Origin: Streptomyces pyxinae
Lineage (GTDB): Bacteria > Actinomycetota > Actinomycetes > Streptomycetales > Streptomycetaceae
NCBI RefSeq assembly: GCF_024756275.1
Contig: NZ_JANUGQ010000025.1
Span: forward strand, 1 to 64,000
Reading direction: 5' to 3'
DNA: 64,000 nt
The position numbers and the translations under genes were made by a program. Every line of letters begins with the position of its first letter. Positions within the stretch are counted from its first letter, which is position 1. The notes below the pieces were generated by a model. The model worked only from the letters and a program-made list of their open reading frames with translations. It did no database searches and was not told the origin of the DNA. Positions 40,118-49,067 of the stretch are shown one piece after another.

Positions 40118-40780
40118 TCACCGCCCCGGCTGGACCAGGCGGGCCTCGTAGGCGAAGACGGCGGCCTGGGTCCGGTCGCGGAGGCCCAGTTTGACCAGGA
40201 TCCGGCTGACATGGGTCTTGATCGTGGACTCGGCCACCACCAGATGCGCGGCGATCTCGGCGTTGGACAGGCCCTGGGCGATCAGGACCAGCACCTCGGT
40301 CTCGCGCTCGGTCAGGTCGCCCACCTGGGCCAGGGCGGGCGGGCGCGGTGCCTCGGCCGCCCGGGCGAACTCGGTGATCAGTCGCTTGGTCACCGTCGGG
40401 GCCAGCAGCGCCTCGCCGGCCGCCACCACCCGCACCCCGTCCGCGAGCTGCCGGGCCGAGGCGTCCTTCAGCAGAAAGCCGGAGGCCCCGGCGCGCAGCG
40501 CCTGGTAGACGTACTCGTCCAGATCGAAGGTGGTCAGCACCAGCACCTTGGCGTCGCTGTCCGCCGCGACGATCTCCCGGGTGGCGTCGATGCCGTTCAG
40601 CTCCGGCATCCGGATGTCCATCAGCACCACGTCCGGGCGGAGCGCCGCGACCTGGCGGACCGCCTCCCGGCCGTTGACCGCCTCGCCCACCACCTCGATG
40701 TCCGGCATCGCGCCCAGCAGCACCGAGAAGCCCTCGCGGACCATCATCTGGTCGTCCACGATCAGTACCCGGATGGTCAT
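40118..40780 (-). CDS. NarL/LuxR-family response regulator
   Basis: 220 residues. The receiver domain (about 1-120) has VLIVDDQMMVREGF with the acidic pair, the phospho-acceptor Asp in DVVLMDIRMPELNG and Lys in FLLKDASARQLADGV. The LuxR helix-turn-helix is at about 153-210 (LTERETEVLVLIAQGLSNAE, then HLVVAESTIKTHVSRILVKL). It overlaps the kinase gene by ATGA and is its cognate regulator. Target genes unknown. Confidence 0.96.
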   Translation of the reverse strand: MTIRVLIVDDQMMVREGFSVLLGAMPDIEVVGEAVNGREAVRQVAALRPDVVLMDIRMPELNGIDATREIVAADSDAKVLVLTTFDLDEYVYQALRAGASGFLLKDASARQLADGVRVVAAGEALLAPTVTKRLITEFARAAEAPRPPALAQVGDLTERETEVLVLIAQGLSNAEIAAHLVVAESTIKTHVSRILVKLGLRDRTQAAVFAYEARLVQPGR

Positions 40781-42183
40781 GCCCGGCCCTCCGTGTCCGT
40801 CGTCCCGGGGGTGTCCGAGGGGCCCGCCGCGCTCCCCGGGGGCTCCGGCTCCCGCTCGGCCGGGGACACCGGCAGGAAGACCGCCACCTCGTAGCCGCCG
40901 TCCGCCACCGGCCCGGCCGTCATCTCGCCGTTCAGCATCGCCACCCGCTCCCGCATGCCCGTGATTCCGTGCCCGGCGCCCGGCGACGGCTTGACCAGAC
41001 CCCGCGCGGGCCCGTTCAGCACCCGCAGCCCCAGGCCGCCGAGCACGTACGACACCTCCACCTTGGCCGTCGCGCCCGGCGCGTGCCGCAGCACATTGCT
41101 CAGTGCCTCCTGGACGATCCGGTACGCCGACAGCTCCACGCCCTGCGGCAGCGGGCGTACGGCTCCGGTCACCGCCGCCTCGACGGTGAGCCCGGCGTCC
41201 CGTACGTTGCCGATCAGCCCGTCGAGGTCGGCCAGGGTCGGCTGCGGGGCCTCCGGCGCCTCGTAGTCCTCCGCCCGTACGACGCCGAGGATGCGGCGCA
41301 GCTCGGTCAGCGCGGCCACCGCGTTCTCCCGGATGGTGACGAACGCCTGCTCAAGCTCGGGCGGCGGGTTCTCCACCCGGTAGGGCGCGGCCTCCGCCTG
41401 GATGGCGACCACCGACATGTGGTGGGCGACCACGTCGTGCAGCTCCCGGGCGATGGTGGTGCGCTCCTCCAGCAGGGTGCGCCGGGACCGCTCCTGCTGG
41501 GTCACCGTCCGCTCGGCGGTGACCTCGGCCTCCGCGCTGTTCCGGACCTGCGCCACGCTGATCAGCAGCAGCACCAGCGCGGAGGTGACCATCATCGGGC
41601 CGGTGTCGGAGCCGCCGAACTGGGATCTCAGGACGACGTCCGCGAACATGCCGTACGCCCCGGTCACCACCCACATCCAGGCGGCGGTGCGCGGCCGGGT
41701 CCGGGCCGCCACGACCGTCAGCACCACCAGATGCGCGGCGAAGCACATGTCCGGCCAGGGCCAGCCGCTCCCGATCCCGCCCACGAAGGCGATGAGCAGC
41801 GTCACCGCCAGCGACAGCCAGAACGCGGCCACCGGACGTACCAGGGTGGCCAGCACCGCCAGCGCGGGCACCAGCCCCGGTACGAGGTGACCGGCGGCGT
41901 CGGCGACGATCAGCACCAGCAGCGCCCCGAAGGCGACGACCGCGTGCGGCAGCCAGCGCACCCACTTGCGTATCGGCTCCGACAGCCGGCGGATCACCGG
42001 CCGGTCGGTCCGCATCGGCGGCAGCGGGCGGTAGGCCAGGACATCGGTCAGCAGGTCCCGGCGCAGCCCCTCCATCAGCCCCCGGGCGTAGTGGTACTCG
42101 GGGCTGCGGCTCCCGGACGACGGGCGCCGGTCGCCCCCGGAGGGCGGGCGCCGGCCGGCGGAGGTGTGCGGTGATTCGGTCAC
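40777..42183 (-). CDS. Sensor histidine kinase (HisKA_3 family)
   Basis: 468 residues. After a basic N-terminus come about five to six membrane helices (about 75-200), then the dimerisation helix with the phospho-accepting His in TIARELHDVVAHHMSVVAIQ and an HATPase domain with IVQEALSNVLRHAPGA (N box) and GHGITGMRERVAMLNG (G box). This is the usual partner for NarL-type regulators, and the overlap with the regulator gene confirms the pair. The start is uncertain: GTG 42181-42183 is used, while an ATG about 35 codons later is possible. The signal sensed is unknown. Confidence 0.92.
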   Translation of the reverse strand: MTESPHTSAGRRPPSGGDRRPSSGSRSPEYHYARGLMEGLRRDLLTDVLAYRPLPPMRTDRPVIRRLSEPIRKWVRWLPHAVVAFGALLVLIVADAAGHLVPGLVPALAVLATLVRPVAAFWLSLAVTLLIAFVGGIGSGWPWPDMCFAAHLVVLTVVAARTRPRTAAWMWVVTGAYGMFADVVLRSQFGGSDTGPMMVTSALVLLLISVAQVRNSAEAEVTAERTVTQQERSRRTLLEERTTIARELHDVVAHHMSVVAIQAEAAPYRVENPPPELEQAFVTIRENAVAALTELRRILGVVRAEDYEAPEAPQPTLADLDGLIGNVRDAGLTVEAAVTGAVRPLPQGVELSAYRIVQEALSNVLRHAPGATAKVEVSYVLGGLGLRVLNGPARGLVKPSPGAGHGITGMRERVAMLNGEMTAGPVADGGYEVAVFLPVSPAEREPEPPGSAAGPSDTPGTTDTEGRA

Positions 42184-43000
42184 GGGGCAACGGTAGGCGG
42201 ACGCGGTGGTGAGGTCGTCACCTTGGATGCGGATTCCGCCGCCTCCCCCTGGAGTACTACCTGGCCCGTCCCCGCCCCCACCAGGCCGGACACGACCGGG
42301 AGGCCACCGGTGCGCCCCGGCCCCGCGCGGGCGACCGGGGACCGTGGCCGGGCGCCGGAACCGGGCCACGCCCCCGGGAGGAGCCGGACGGCGCCCGGAC
42401 GGCCGGAACCGCCGGAACCGCCGGGGACACCGGCGGCACCGGAGCGTGCGCGGACGGGACGCCCGCGCCGGGAGCCCGCCGGGAGGCACCGGCCGGAAGT
42501 GCCGCCCCGGGGACCGGGAAGGGAATCCGCCGGGAAGCCGACAGGCGGGGTGCCGCACGGGAACACACGGGAACCCGGGGAAGGCAGCCGGAACAGCAAC
42601 CCCGGTACGCCCCGGCGTCACGGGACCTCGACGAGGCCCGGGCCGTCAGGGCCGCGGGCACCCGGCGCGGACCACCGGGCACCAGCACCCGGGCACTATG
42701 ACGCCGGGGCACCGGGCACAACGACGCCGGGGTGCCGGGGCCACCGGGCGCGGGCGGGCCGCCCGGCGGGGAGCCGTCGTACCGCCGGACGGCCGGGGCG
42801 GCCCGGGGCGCCGGGGGCAGCGGGCCGGGCGGGCCGCCGGAGGCCCGGGCCCGTACGGTTCGCCGGGCCGGACGGCCGCCGAACCGCGCCCGCGCGGGGC
42901 GCCGGGCAGCCGCCCCCCGTAGGGACCGCCGGGCAGCCGGCTCCCCCGTACGACCGCCGCCGGACAACCGCCCCCTGTGCGGACGGCCGGGCCCGGTGGC
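42184..43000. other. Large GC-rich non-coding gap
   Basis: 817 bp between two minus-strand genes. All frames give Pro/Arg/Gly low complexity without a consistent codon pattern. Short repeats such as GCCGGAACC (about 42400-42420) and CACCGGGCAC/GACGCCGGGG (about 42670-42740) recur. It may be a decayed gene or a repeat expansion upstream of the kinase gene. Confidence 0.5.
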
Positions 43001-43903
43001 TCACCAGGCCAGCTGGGCGATCTCCTCCGCGACCACCGCGCAGGCGTCCGCCGCCGGGTCGATGAGCGGGAAGTGCCCCACCTCGTCCAGCAGCGTCAGT
43101 CCGGCCGTCTCCCCCGCCTTCGCCGCGGCCTCGGCGTACGCCTCCGCGACCGCGCGCGGCACCACCACGTCGTCCCGGCCCTGGACCAGCGTGGTGGCGA
43201 TCCCGGTCGGCAGCAGCAGCGCCGGGTCGGTGTGGGCGGCGCGCTCGGCCAGCCGGTCCGGGCCGCCGAGCAGCTGGGTCACCGCACCGCCGCACACCTC
43301 CAGCTCCACCGCCAGCCCGAAGTGCGCGATCGGGGCCAGCGCGACCACCCCGCGCAGCTCCGGGGCCCTCGCCGGCCGCCACGGCGAACCGGCCGGCAGC
43401 ACGTGCCGCGCCGCCGCCCAGAGCGCCAGATGGCCACCGGCCGAGTGACCGGTGAGCACCGTCCGGCGCGGATCGGCGGCCGGCAGGTGGACGGCGGCCA
43501 GCTCCGGCAGGGCGTCCAGCGCGGCGGCCACGTCGTCGAAGGTCTCGGGCCACCGCCCGGCCACCGGGCCGCCGCTCCCGGCCTCGCCGGTGGCCGGGGA
43601 CCCGGCGCGCGGGCCCGGAAGGCCGCCGCCGCGCCGGTACTCGACATTGGCCACCGCGAACCCGCGCCGGGCCAAGTAGTCCGCGAACGGGGTGATGTGC
43701 CACCGGTCGAACCGGGCCCGCCACGCCCCGCCGTGCAGGACCACCACCAGCGGCACGTCCCCGTCCCGGCCGTCGCGCGGGGCGTAGAAGTCGATGACCT
43801 GGTCCGGATGATCGCCGTACCGGGCGGTGGAATCCGGGTCGACGGCCGGATGCGACAGGGCCGAGGCCTCCTCGGCGGCGTCGCGCGCGGCGGGGTCGGG
43901 CAT
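43001..43903 (-). CDS. Alpha/beta hydrolase, probable kynurenine formamidase
   Basis: 300 residues. The oxyanion segment LVVVLHGGAWRARFDRWHIT and the nucleophile elbow TVLTGHSAGGHLALWAA are those of the HSL-type/KynB-like esterases. The Asp (VQGRDDVVVP) and His (LLDEVGHFPLIDP) of the triad are present. It lies downstream of kynU and kynA in the same direction, so hydrolysis of N-formylkynurenine to kynurenine is the natural role. A general esterase cannot be excluded. The ATG at 43901-43903 follows GAAAGG. Confidence 0.82.
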   Translation of the reverse strand: MPDPAARDAAEEASALSHPAVDPDSTARYGDHPDQVIDFYAPRDGRDGDVPLVVVLHGGAWRARFDRWHITPFADYLARRGFAVANVEYRRGGGLPGPRAGSPATGEAGSGGPVAGRWPETFDDVAAALDALPELAAVHLPAADPRRTVLTGHSAGGHLALWAAARHVLPAGSPWRPARAPELRGVVALAPIAHFGLAVELEVCGGAVTQLLGGPDRLAERAAHTDPALLLPTGIATTLVQGRDDVVVPRAVAEAYAEAAAKAGETAGLTLLDEVGHFPLIDPAADACAVVAEEIAQLAW

Positions 43904-44064
43904 GGTGCTCAACCTTTCGGTGTCGGGGCCGGATTGGCCTGACCTGCGGGGACGGTACCAGGAGTGGCAACCCCCGCACCGCCCCCGCGCGCCCGCCCCC
44001 ACCGGGGCGCCGGCACCGGGCCCCGCTACACGGAGACCGCCTGTACCGGAAGGGGAGGCCCCGG

Positions 44065-45417
44065 TTAGGCCCCGCCGCCCGCCGGCACCTCCCGCACCAC
44101 CTCGGCCAGCACCCGGGCCGCCCGCTCGGTGTCCGCGAAGCCGACATAGAGCGGGGTGAACCCGAACCGCAGCACATCCGGGCGGCGCAGATCGCCCACC
44201 ACGCCCCGGGCGATCAGCCGCTCCATCACGGCCGGCGCCTCCGGGCAGCTCAGCGCCACCTGACTGCCCCGCTCACGGTGCTCGGCCGGGGTCATCGAGA
44301 CCACCCGGCCCTCGGGGACGTACGCCGCCACGCACTCCAGGAAGAAGTCGGTCAGCGCCAGGCTCTTGGCCCGCACCGCCGCCACCGAGACCCCGTCCCA
44401 GACGTCCAGCGCCGACTCCAGGGCCAGCATCGAGAGGATGTCGGGGGTGCCCACCCGGCCGCGCGCCGCGCCGGACGCCGCCCGGTAGCCGGTGGTCATC
44501 CCGAACGGATCGGCATGCGAGTTCCAGCCCGGCAGCGGCGAGTCGAACCGGTCCTGGTGGCGCTCGGCGACATACAGGTAGGCCGGTGATCCGGGGCCGC
44601 CGTTGAGGTACTTGTACGTGCAGCCGATCGCCAGGTCCACCCCGTGCTCGTCCAGTCCGACCGGCAGGGCGCCGGCGCTGTGGCAGAGGTCCCAGACCGC
44701 GAGCGCGCCGGCCGCGTGCACGGCGGCGGTGATCCCGGGCAGGTCGTGGAGCCGGCCGTCCCGGTAGTCCACGTGGTTCACCAGCGCGGCGGCGGTGCGC
44801 GGGCCCACCGCGTCCGCGACCGCCCCGGGCTCGACGGGCACGAGCCGGGTTCCGGTCAGCCGGGCGGCCGACTCCGCGATGTAGCCGTCGGTGGGGAAGG
44901 TGGTCGCGTCCACCACGATCTCGTCCCGGCCGGGGCCGGCCAGCCGCACCGCCCCGACCAGCGCCTTGAAGACATTGACACTGGTCGAGTCACCGACCAC
45001 GAGCTGCCCCGGGGCGGCGCCCACGAGCGGCGCGATACGGTCCCCGATCCGCTCGGGCGCGGTCCACCAGCCGCTCTCCTCCCAGGAGCGGATGCGCAGC
45101 TCGCCCCACTCGCGGGTCAGCACCTCGGCCATCCGGGCCGGCACATGCGCGGGGAGCGCGCCCAGCGAGTTCCCGTCCAGATAGACCCCCGCGGAGCCCG
45201 CTCGGGACTCCGCGGCCACGCCGCCGTTCTCGCCGTCACCGAGGGCGAAGAGCTTCCGCAGTCCCGCCAGCTCGTCCGCGGCGTCCAGCTCCCGGGCCCG
45301 GTCGCCGAGCACACTCGTCTCCTTCCCGGCCGTCCCGGCCTCATTGTTCTTCCCGGCGTTCTTCCCGGTGCTCCTCCGGGCGTTCTCCCCGGCCTGCTCC
45401 TGGGTCGTCTCAGACAT
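44065..45417 (-). CDS. kynU: Kynureninase
   Basis: 450 residues, slightly long because of a Lys/Asn/Gly-rich N-terminal extension of about 35. The PLP-enzyme segments YLDGNSLGALPAHVPARM, GDSTSVNVFKALV, WDLCHSAGALPVGLDEHGVD and the Schiff-base Lys in IGCTYKYLNGGPGSPAY are clear. It cleaves kynurenine to anthranilate and alanine. The 5' end overlaps the stop of kynA by 8 nt, so the two are co-translated. Confidence 0.96.
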   Translation of the reverse strand: MSETTQEQAGENARRSTGKNAGKNNEAGTAGKETSVLGDRARELDAADELAGLRKLFALGDGENGGVAAESRAGSAGVYLDGNSLGALPAHVPARMAEVLTREWGELRIRSWEESGWWTAPERIGDRIAPLVGAAPGQLVVGDSTSVNVFKALVGAVRLAGPGRDEIVVDATTFPTDGYIAESAARLTGTRLVPVEPGAVADAVGPRTAAALVNHVDYRDGRLHDLPGITAAVHAAGALAVWDLCHSAGALPVGLDEHGVDLAIGCTYKYLNGGPGSPAYLYVAERHQDRFDSPLPGWNSHADPFGMTTGYRAASGAARGRVGTPDILSMLALESALDVWDGVSVAAVRAKSLALTDFFLECVAAYVPEGRVVSMTPAEHRERGSQVALSCPEAPAVMERLIARGVVGDLRRPDVLRFGFTPLYVGFADTERAARVLAEVVREVPAGGGA

Positions 45418-46255
45418 GGCTGCGCGCCGTCCACAGCTCGGGGAACACGTTGTTCCGGGCGCGCTTCTCCAGCCACGCCACCCCGGCCGAGCCGCCGGTG
45501 CCGGTCTTGGCGCCCATCGCCCGCCGGGTGGCCATCAGATGGTCGTTGCGCCATCGCCAGACCAGCTCGCCCACATCGGTGAGCGCCTCGCCCAGGCGGA
45601 CCAGCTCGCCGTTCTGGTCCGGGTCGGCGTAGATCCCGGCCCAGATCTCCTCGACCGCCGGGGAGGGCTCGTACTTCCGGGCCAGATCGCGGTCGAGCAC
45701 CTCGCGCGGCACCGGCAGCCCGCGCCGGGCCAGCAGCCGCAGCACCTCGTCGTAGAGGCTCGGTTCGTGCAGCGCCTTCTCCAGCTCCGCGTGGACGCGC
45801 GGCGCGCCCCGGTGCGGGACCAGCATCGACGCGGACTTGTCGCCCAGCAGGAACTCCAGCCGCCGGTACATCGCGGACTGGAACCCCGAGCCCTCCCCGA
45901 GCGCGGCCCGGTAGGAGTTGAACTGGGCGGGGGTGAGCTGTCCGAGCGGTGTCCAGGAGGCGTTCAGCGCCTCCAGCTCGCGCACGGACCGCTTGAGCGC
46001 GTCCCGCGCCACCGGGAGCCGGTCCTCGCGCAGCGCGCGGCTCGCGGTCTCCCACTCATGGACGATGACGGTGAACCACAACTCCATGACCTGGGTCGTC
46101 ACCAGGAAGACCATCTCGCCCGGGTCGTCCGAGAGCGGATGCTGGAGGTGGGTGAGGACGTCCGCCTGGACGTAGTCCTCGTACGGTGTGGTGCCGGCGA
46201 AGTCCAGGTTCGGGGTGTCCGAACCGGCCGCTGCGGCATCGGGGGCAGTAGACAT
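45410..46255 (-). CDS. kynA: Tryptophan 2,3-dioxygenase
   Basis: 281 residues. Family motifs are YEDYVQADVLTHLQHP, EMVFLVTTQVMELWFTVIVH, RMLEFLLG-like RLEFLLGDKS, the heme-ligand His in WRWRNDHLMATRRAMG and the active-site loop KTGTGGSAGVAWL. It oxidises tryptophan to N-formylkynurenine with heme iron. It is first in the kynA-kynU-kynB-like operon, so the cluster converts tryptophan to anthranilate. The ATG at 46253-46255 has GGAGA at proper distance; earlier starts at 46267 and 46270 are possible. Confidence 0.96.
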   Translation of the reverse strand: MSTAPDAAAAGSDTPNLDFAGTTPYEDYVQADVLTHLQHPLSDDPGEMVFLVTTQVMELWFTVIVHEWETASRALREDRLPVARDALKRSVRELEALNASWTPLGQLTPAQFNSYRAALGEGSGFQSAMYRRLEFLLGDKSASMLVPHRGAPRVHAELEKALHEPSLYDEVLRLLARRGLPVPREVLDRDLARKYEPSPAVEEIWAGIYADPDQNGELVRLGEALTDVGELVWRWRNDHLMATRRAMGAKTGTGGSAGVAWLEKRARNNVFPELWTARSHV

Positions 46256-46477
46256 CGCTGTCTCCATCAATGCGTGCTACCGGGTAGCGGTCCGCTCCGT
46301 CCAGCCGACTGGAGAGCCCCGGTCCCCTCGGGACCGCGCCACAGCAGTGGTACGCGGTCCCGTCCGCATCATGACACGACTCACCGGGTCGCACACGGGG
46401 CCGAGGCCGACGGCCCGCGCCGGGCCCGTCCCGTCCCCGGCCTCGTCCCGTACCCGTGCCTCCGGTTCCCGGTCGTC

Positions 46478-46891
46478 TCAGCCGAGCGTCTCCGCCGCCA
46501 GCGGGGAGGAGTCGCGCAGAAACTCCGAGCAGCGCTCGTACTCGGCCTGCTCCCCGATGTCCTGCGCGGCCCGCGCCAGGGCGTGCAGCGCCCGCAGGAA
46601 GCCCCGGTTGGGCTCGTGCTCCCAGGGCACCGGACCGTGGCCCTTCCAGCCGCTGCGGCGCAGGGCGTCGAGCCCCCGGTGGTAGCCCGTCCTGGCGTAC
46701 GCGTACGACTCGACGACCCGGCCGCCCTCGTACGCCTCGTCGGCGAGCCGCGCCCAGGCCAGCGAGGAGGTCGGGTACTTGGCGGCGACATCCGCCGGGT
46801 CGGCGCCATTGGCCAGCAGCTCGCGGGGCTCCGGGTCGTCCGGCAGATGGGTGGGCGCCGGTCCGCCCAGCAGGTTCTCGTGGATGCTCAT
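46478..46891 (-). CDS. DUF3151-family protein
   Basis: 137 residues. Conserved segments of this actinobacterial family are SLAWARLADEAYEGGRVVES, YAYARTGYHRGLDALRRSGW and PWEHEPNRGFLRALHALARA. It is helical and soluble, probably TPR-like; the function is unknown. The ATG at 46889-46891 was chosen where conservation begins. It lies between the kynurenine operon and fba, all minus strand. Confidence 0.85.
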   Translation of the reverse strand: MSIHENLLGGPAPTHLPDDPEPRELLANGADPADVAAKYPTSSLAWARLADEAYEGGRVVESYAYARTGYHRGLDALRRSGWKGHGPVPWEHEPNRGFLRALHALARAAQDIGEQAEYERCSEFLRDSSPLAAETLG

Positions 46892-46955
46892 GGCCCCCAG
46901 TGTCCCCCACCCCCGCGCGCCCCGGCCCGGCCCCCGCAGCGGCCGCCCCGGACAT

Positions 46956-47010
46956 GCCCCGGGCCCGGTACCGCACGCATGGGACGCGTACGCGGTACCG
47001 GGCCCGGGGC
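46956..47010 (-). terminator. Long hairpin downstream of fba
   Basis: The arms 46956-46974 and 46992-47010 are perfect 19-bp complements with a 17-nt loop. It lies about 140 bp past the fba stop and about 65 bp before the DUF3151 start. Confidence 0.65.
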
Positions 47011-47146
47011 GGGTCACCGGCGACAGGGGCCGGGTGCCGTCCGATCCGGAGATCCGAAGGGCCGGGGCACGGTCCGGGCCGAGGGCCGGGATGCCATGCG
47101 GTCCGGAAGGCCAGGGAGCCGAAAGCCGGAAGCCGGCGGTCGTGGC

Positions 47147-48169
47147 CTACTTGAGCTTGGTGCCCGCCGAGCGCAGGGCCGTGCACGCCTCGGCGACACG
47201 CTTCGCCATGCCCGCCTCGGCCAGCTTGCCCCAGGTGCGCGGGTCGTAGGTCTTCTTGGAGCCGACCTCGCCGTCCACCTTCAGCACGCCGTCGTAGTTC
47301 TGGAACATGTGGGCCGCGACCGGGCGGGTGAAGGCGTACTGGGTGTCGGTGTCCAGGTTCATCTTCACCACACCGTTCTCCAGCGCGGTGGTGATCTCCT
47401 CGGCCGTGGAGCCGGAGCCGCCGTGGAAGACGAAGTCGAAGGGGCTGGCCTTGCCGAACTTGGCGGCCACGCCCTCCTGGAGGTCCTTCAGCAGCTCGGG
47501 ACGGAGCACCACATTGCCCGGCTTGTAGACACCGTGCACATTGCCGAAGGAGGCGGCCAGCAGGTAGCGGCCCTTCTCGCCCAGCCCGAGGGCCTCGGCG
47601 GTGCGCAGGGCGTCCTCGACGGTGGTGTACAGCTCGTCGTTGATCTCGTGGCTGACACCGTCCTCCTCACCGCCGGTCGGGGTGATCTCGACCTCAAGGA
47701 CGATCTTGGCGGCGGCGGCCTTCGCCAGCAGCTCCTGGCCGATGGCCAGGTTGTCCGCCAGCGTCTCGGCGGAACCGTCCCACATGTGGGACTGGAAGAG
47801 CGGGAGCCCGCCCTTGGCGACGCGCTCGGCGGAGATGTCGATCAGCGGCCGGACGTAGCCGTCCAGCTTGTCCTTGGGGCAGTGGTCGGTGTGCAGGGCC
47901 ACGGTGATGTCGTACTTGGCCGCGACGATGTGCGCGAACTCGGCCAGCGCGACCGCGCCGGTCACCATGTCCTTGTTGTGCTGGCCGCCCAGGAACTCCG
48001 CGCCACCGGTCGAGATCTGGATGATGCCGTCGCTCTCCGCCTCCGCGAAGCCGCGCAGGGCGGCGTGCAGGGTCTGGGACGACGTGACGTTGATGGCCGG
48101 GTAGGCGAACTTGCCTGCCTTCGCCCGGTCGAGCATCTCGTTGTAGACCTCGGGGGTTGCGATGGGCAT
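47147..48169 (-). CDS. fba: Fructose-bisphosphate aldolase, class II
   Basis: 340 residues. The zinc-binding and catalytic segments are YDITVALHTDHCPKDKLD, the Gly-rich DFVFHGGSGSTAEEITTALE and GVVKMNLDTDTQYAFT. It cleaves fructose 1,6-bisphosphate in glycolysis and gluconeogenesis. The ATG at 48167-48169 is preceded by AAGGAGCGG. It is probably transcribed alone, with pyrE upstream behind a hairpin. Confidence 0.98.
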   Translation of the reverse strand: MPIATPEVYNEMLDRAKAGKFAYPAINVTSSQTLHAALRGFAEAESDGIIQISTGGAEFLGGQHNKDMVTGAVALAEFAHIVAAKYDITVALHTDHCPKDKLDGYVRPLIDISAERVAKGGLPLFQSHMWDGSAETLADNLAIGQELLAKAAAAKIVLEVEITPTGGEEDGVSHEINDELYTTVEDALRTAEALGLGEKGRYLLAASFGNVHGVYKPGNVVLRPELLKDLQEGVAAKFGKASPFDFVFHGGSGSTAEEITTALENGVVKMNLDTDTQYAFTRPVAAHMFQNYDGVLKVDGEVGSKKTYDPRTWGKLAEAGMAKRVAEACTALRSAGTKLK

Positions 48170-48353
48170 CTGTCCGCTCCTTGTGATCTGCGGTTGCGTG
48201 CTGATCCCTGACCTGGGGGCGACGTCATCGTCGCACCTATCCTCCCAGATGGCCGCAGGGGCTCCACCCCGCCTCCGGAGCGCGCGCACGAGCAGCACCA
48301 CATCCCCTGCCCGTCACCCGGACGGGCTTACGGGGGTGCGGGGACACGGAAAA

Positions 48354-48387
48354 GGGGCGGAGCGTTTCACGTGAAACACCCCGCCCC
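48354..48387. promoter_or_regulatory. parS (ParB-binding) palindrome inside a larger hairpin
   Basis: GTTTCACGTGAAAC (48364-48377) is a perfect 14-bp palindrome identical to the core of the conserved parS site bound by ParB (Spo0J). It is framed by GGGGCGG (48354-48360) and CCGCCCC (48381-48387), so the whole 34 bp can form a hairpin that could also end the pyrE transcript. Streptomyces chromosomes carry some twenty parS sites clustered around oriC, in line with this core location. Confidence 0.85.
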
Positions 48388-48461
48388 GGGCGATCCCTGG
48401 CCGGTCTCCGCCAATCCTGGCCAGGAAACGCCCGGGATCGGGGCTTGGCGGGACCGCCGGG

Positions 48462-49010
48462 TTACGCCAGGCCCAGCTCGTCGAGCGCGTAGGCGTACCG
48501 GTACGGCACCCCGGCCGTCCGGCTGATCTTCTCGGCCGCGCCGGTGGCCCGGTCCACGATGGTGGCGACGGCCACCACCTCGGCACCCGCCTCACGGACG
48601 GCCTCGACGGCGGTGAGCGGGGAACCGCCGGTGGTGGAGGTGTCCTCCACCACCAGCACCCGGCGGCCCCGGATGTCCGGTCCCTCGACCTGGCGCTGCA
48701 TGCCGTGCGCCTTGGCCGCCTTGCGTACGACGAAGGCGTCGAGCGACAGTCCGCGCGCGGCCGAGGCGTGCAGCATCGCCGTCGCGACCGGGTCGGCGCC
48801 CAGGGTGAGCCCGCCGACCGCGTCGAACTCCAGGTCGGCGGTCAGATCGAGCATGACCTGACCGACGAGCGGCGAGGCCACCCCGTCCAGGGTGATCCGG
48901 CGCAGGTCGACGTAGTAGTCGGCCTCCAGCCCCGAGGAGAGGGTCACCTTGCCGTGCACCACGGCCTTGTCCTTGATCTGCTGGAGCAGATCGGCTCGAA
49001 CGTCAGTCAT
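48462..49010 (-). CDS. pyrE: Orotate phosphoribosyltransferase
   Basis: 182 residues. The PRPP-binding motif VLVVEDTSTTGGSPLTAVEA, the FVVRKAAKAHGMQRQVEG catalytic loop and GLEADYYVDLRRITLDG at the N-terminus identify it. It makes OMP from orotate and PRPP in pyrimidine synthesis. The ATG at 49008-49010 begins the conserved region. It is followed by the parS hairpin and preceded by an epimerase gene on the same strand. Confidence 0.96.
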   Translation of the reverse strand: MTDVRADLLQQIKDKAVVHGKVTLSSGLEADYYVDLRRITLDGVASPLVGQVMLDLTADLEFDAVGGLTLGADPVATAMLHASAARGLSLDAFVVRKAAKAHGMQRQVEGPDIRGRRVLVVEDTSTTGGSPLTAVEAVREAGAEVVAVATIVDRATGAAEKISRTAGVPYRYAYALDELGLA

Positions 49011-49067
49011 GCCCCCGAGCTTAGGTCCTGCGAACCCGGCCACCGCGCCCCGGCGCTCACCCGGTTC

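Noticed and set aside
42223..43065. A 280-codon plus-strand frame in the gap upstream of the kinase gene
   Set aside because: Pro/Arg/Gly-rich throughout, no codon periodicity or motif, runs into the hydrolase gene.
45344..48211. A 955-codon plus-strand frame opposite kynA, DUF3151 and fba
   Set aside because: Antisense to three conserved genes, no motif.
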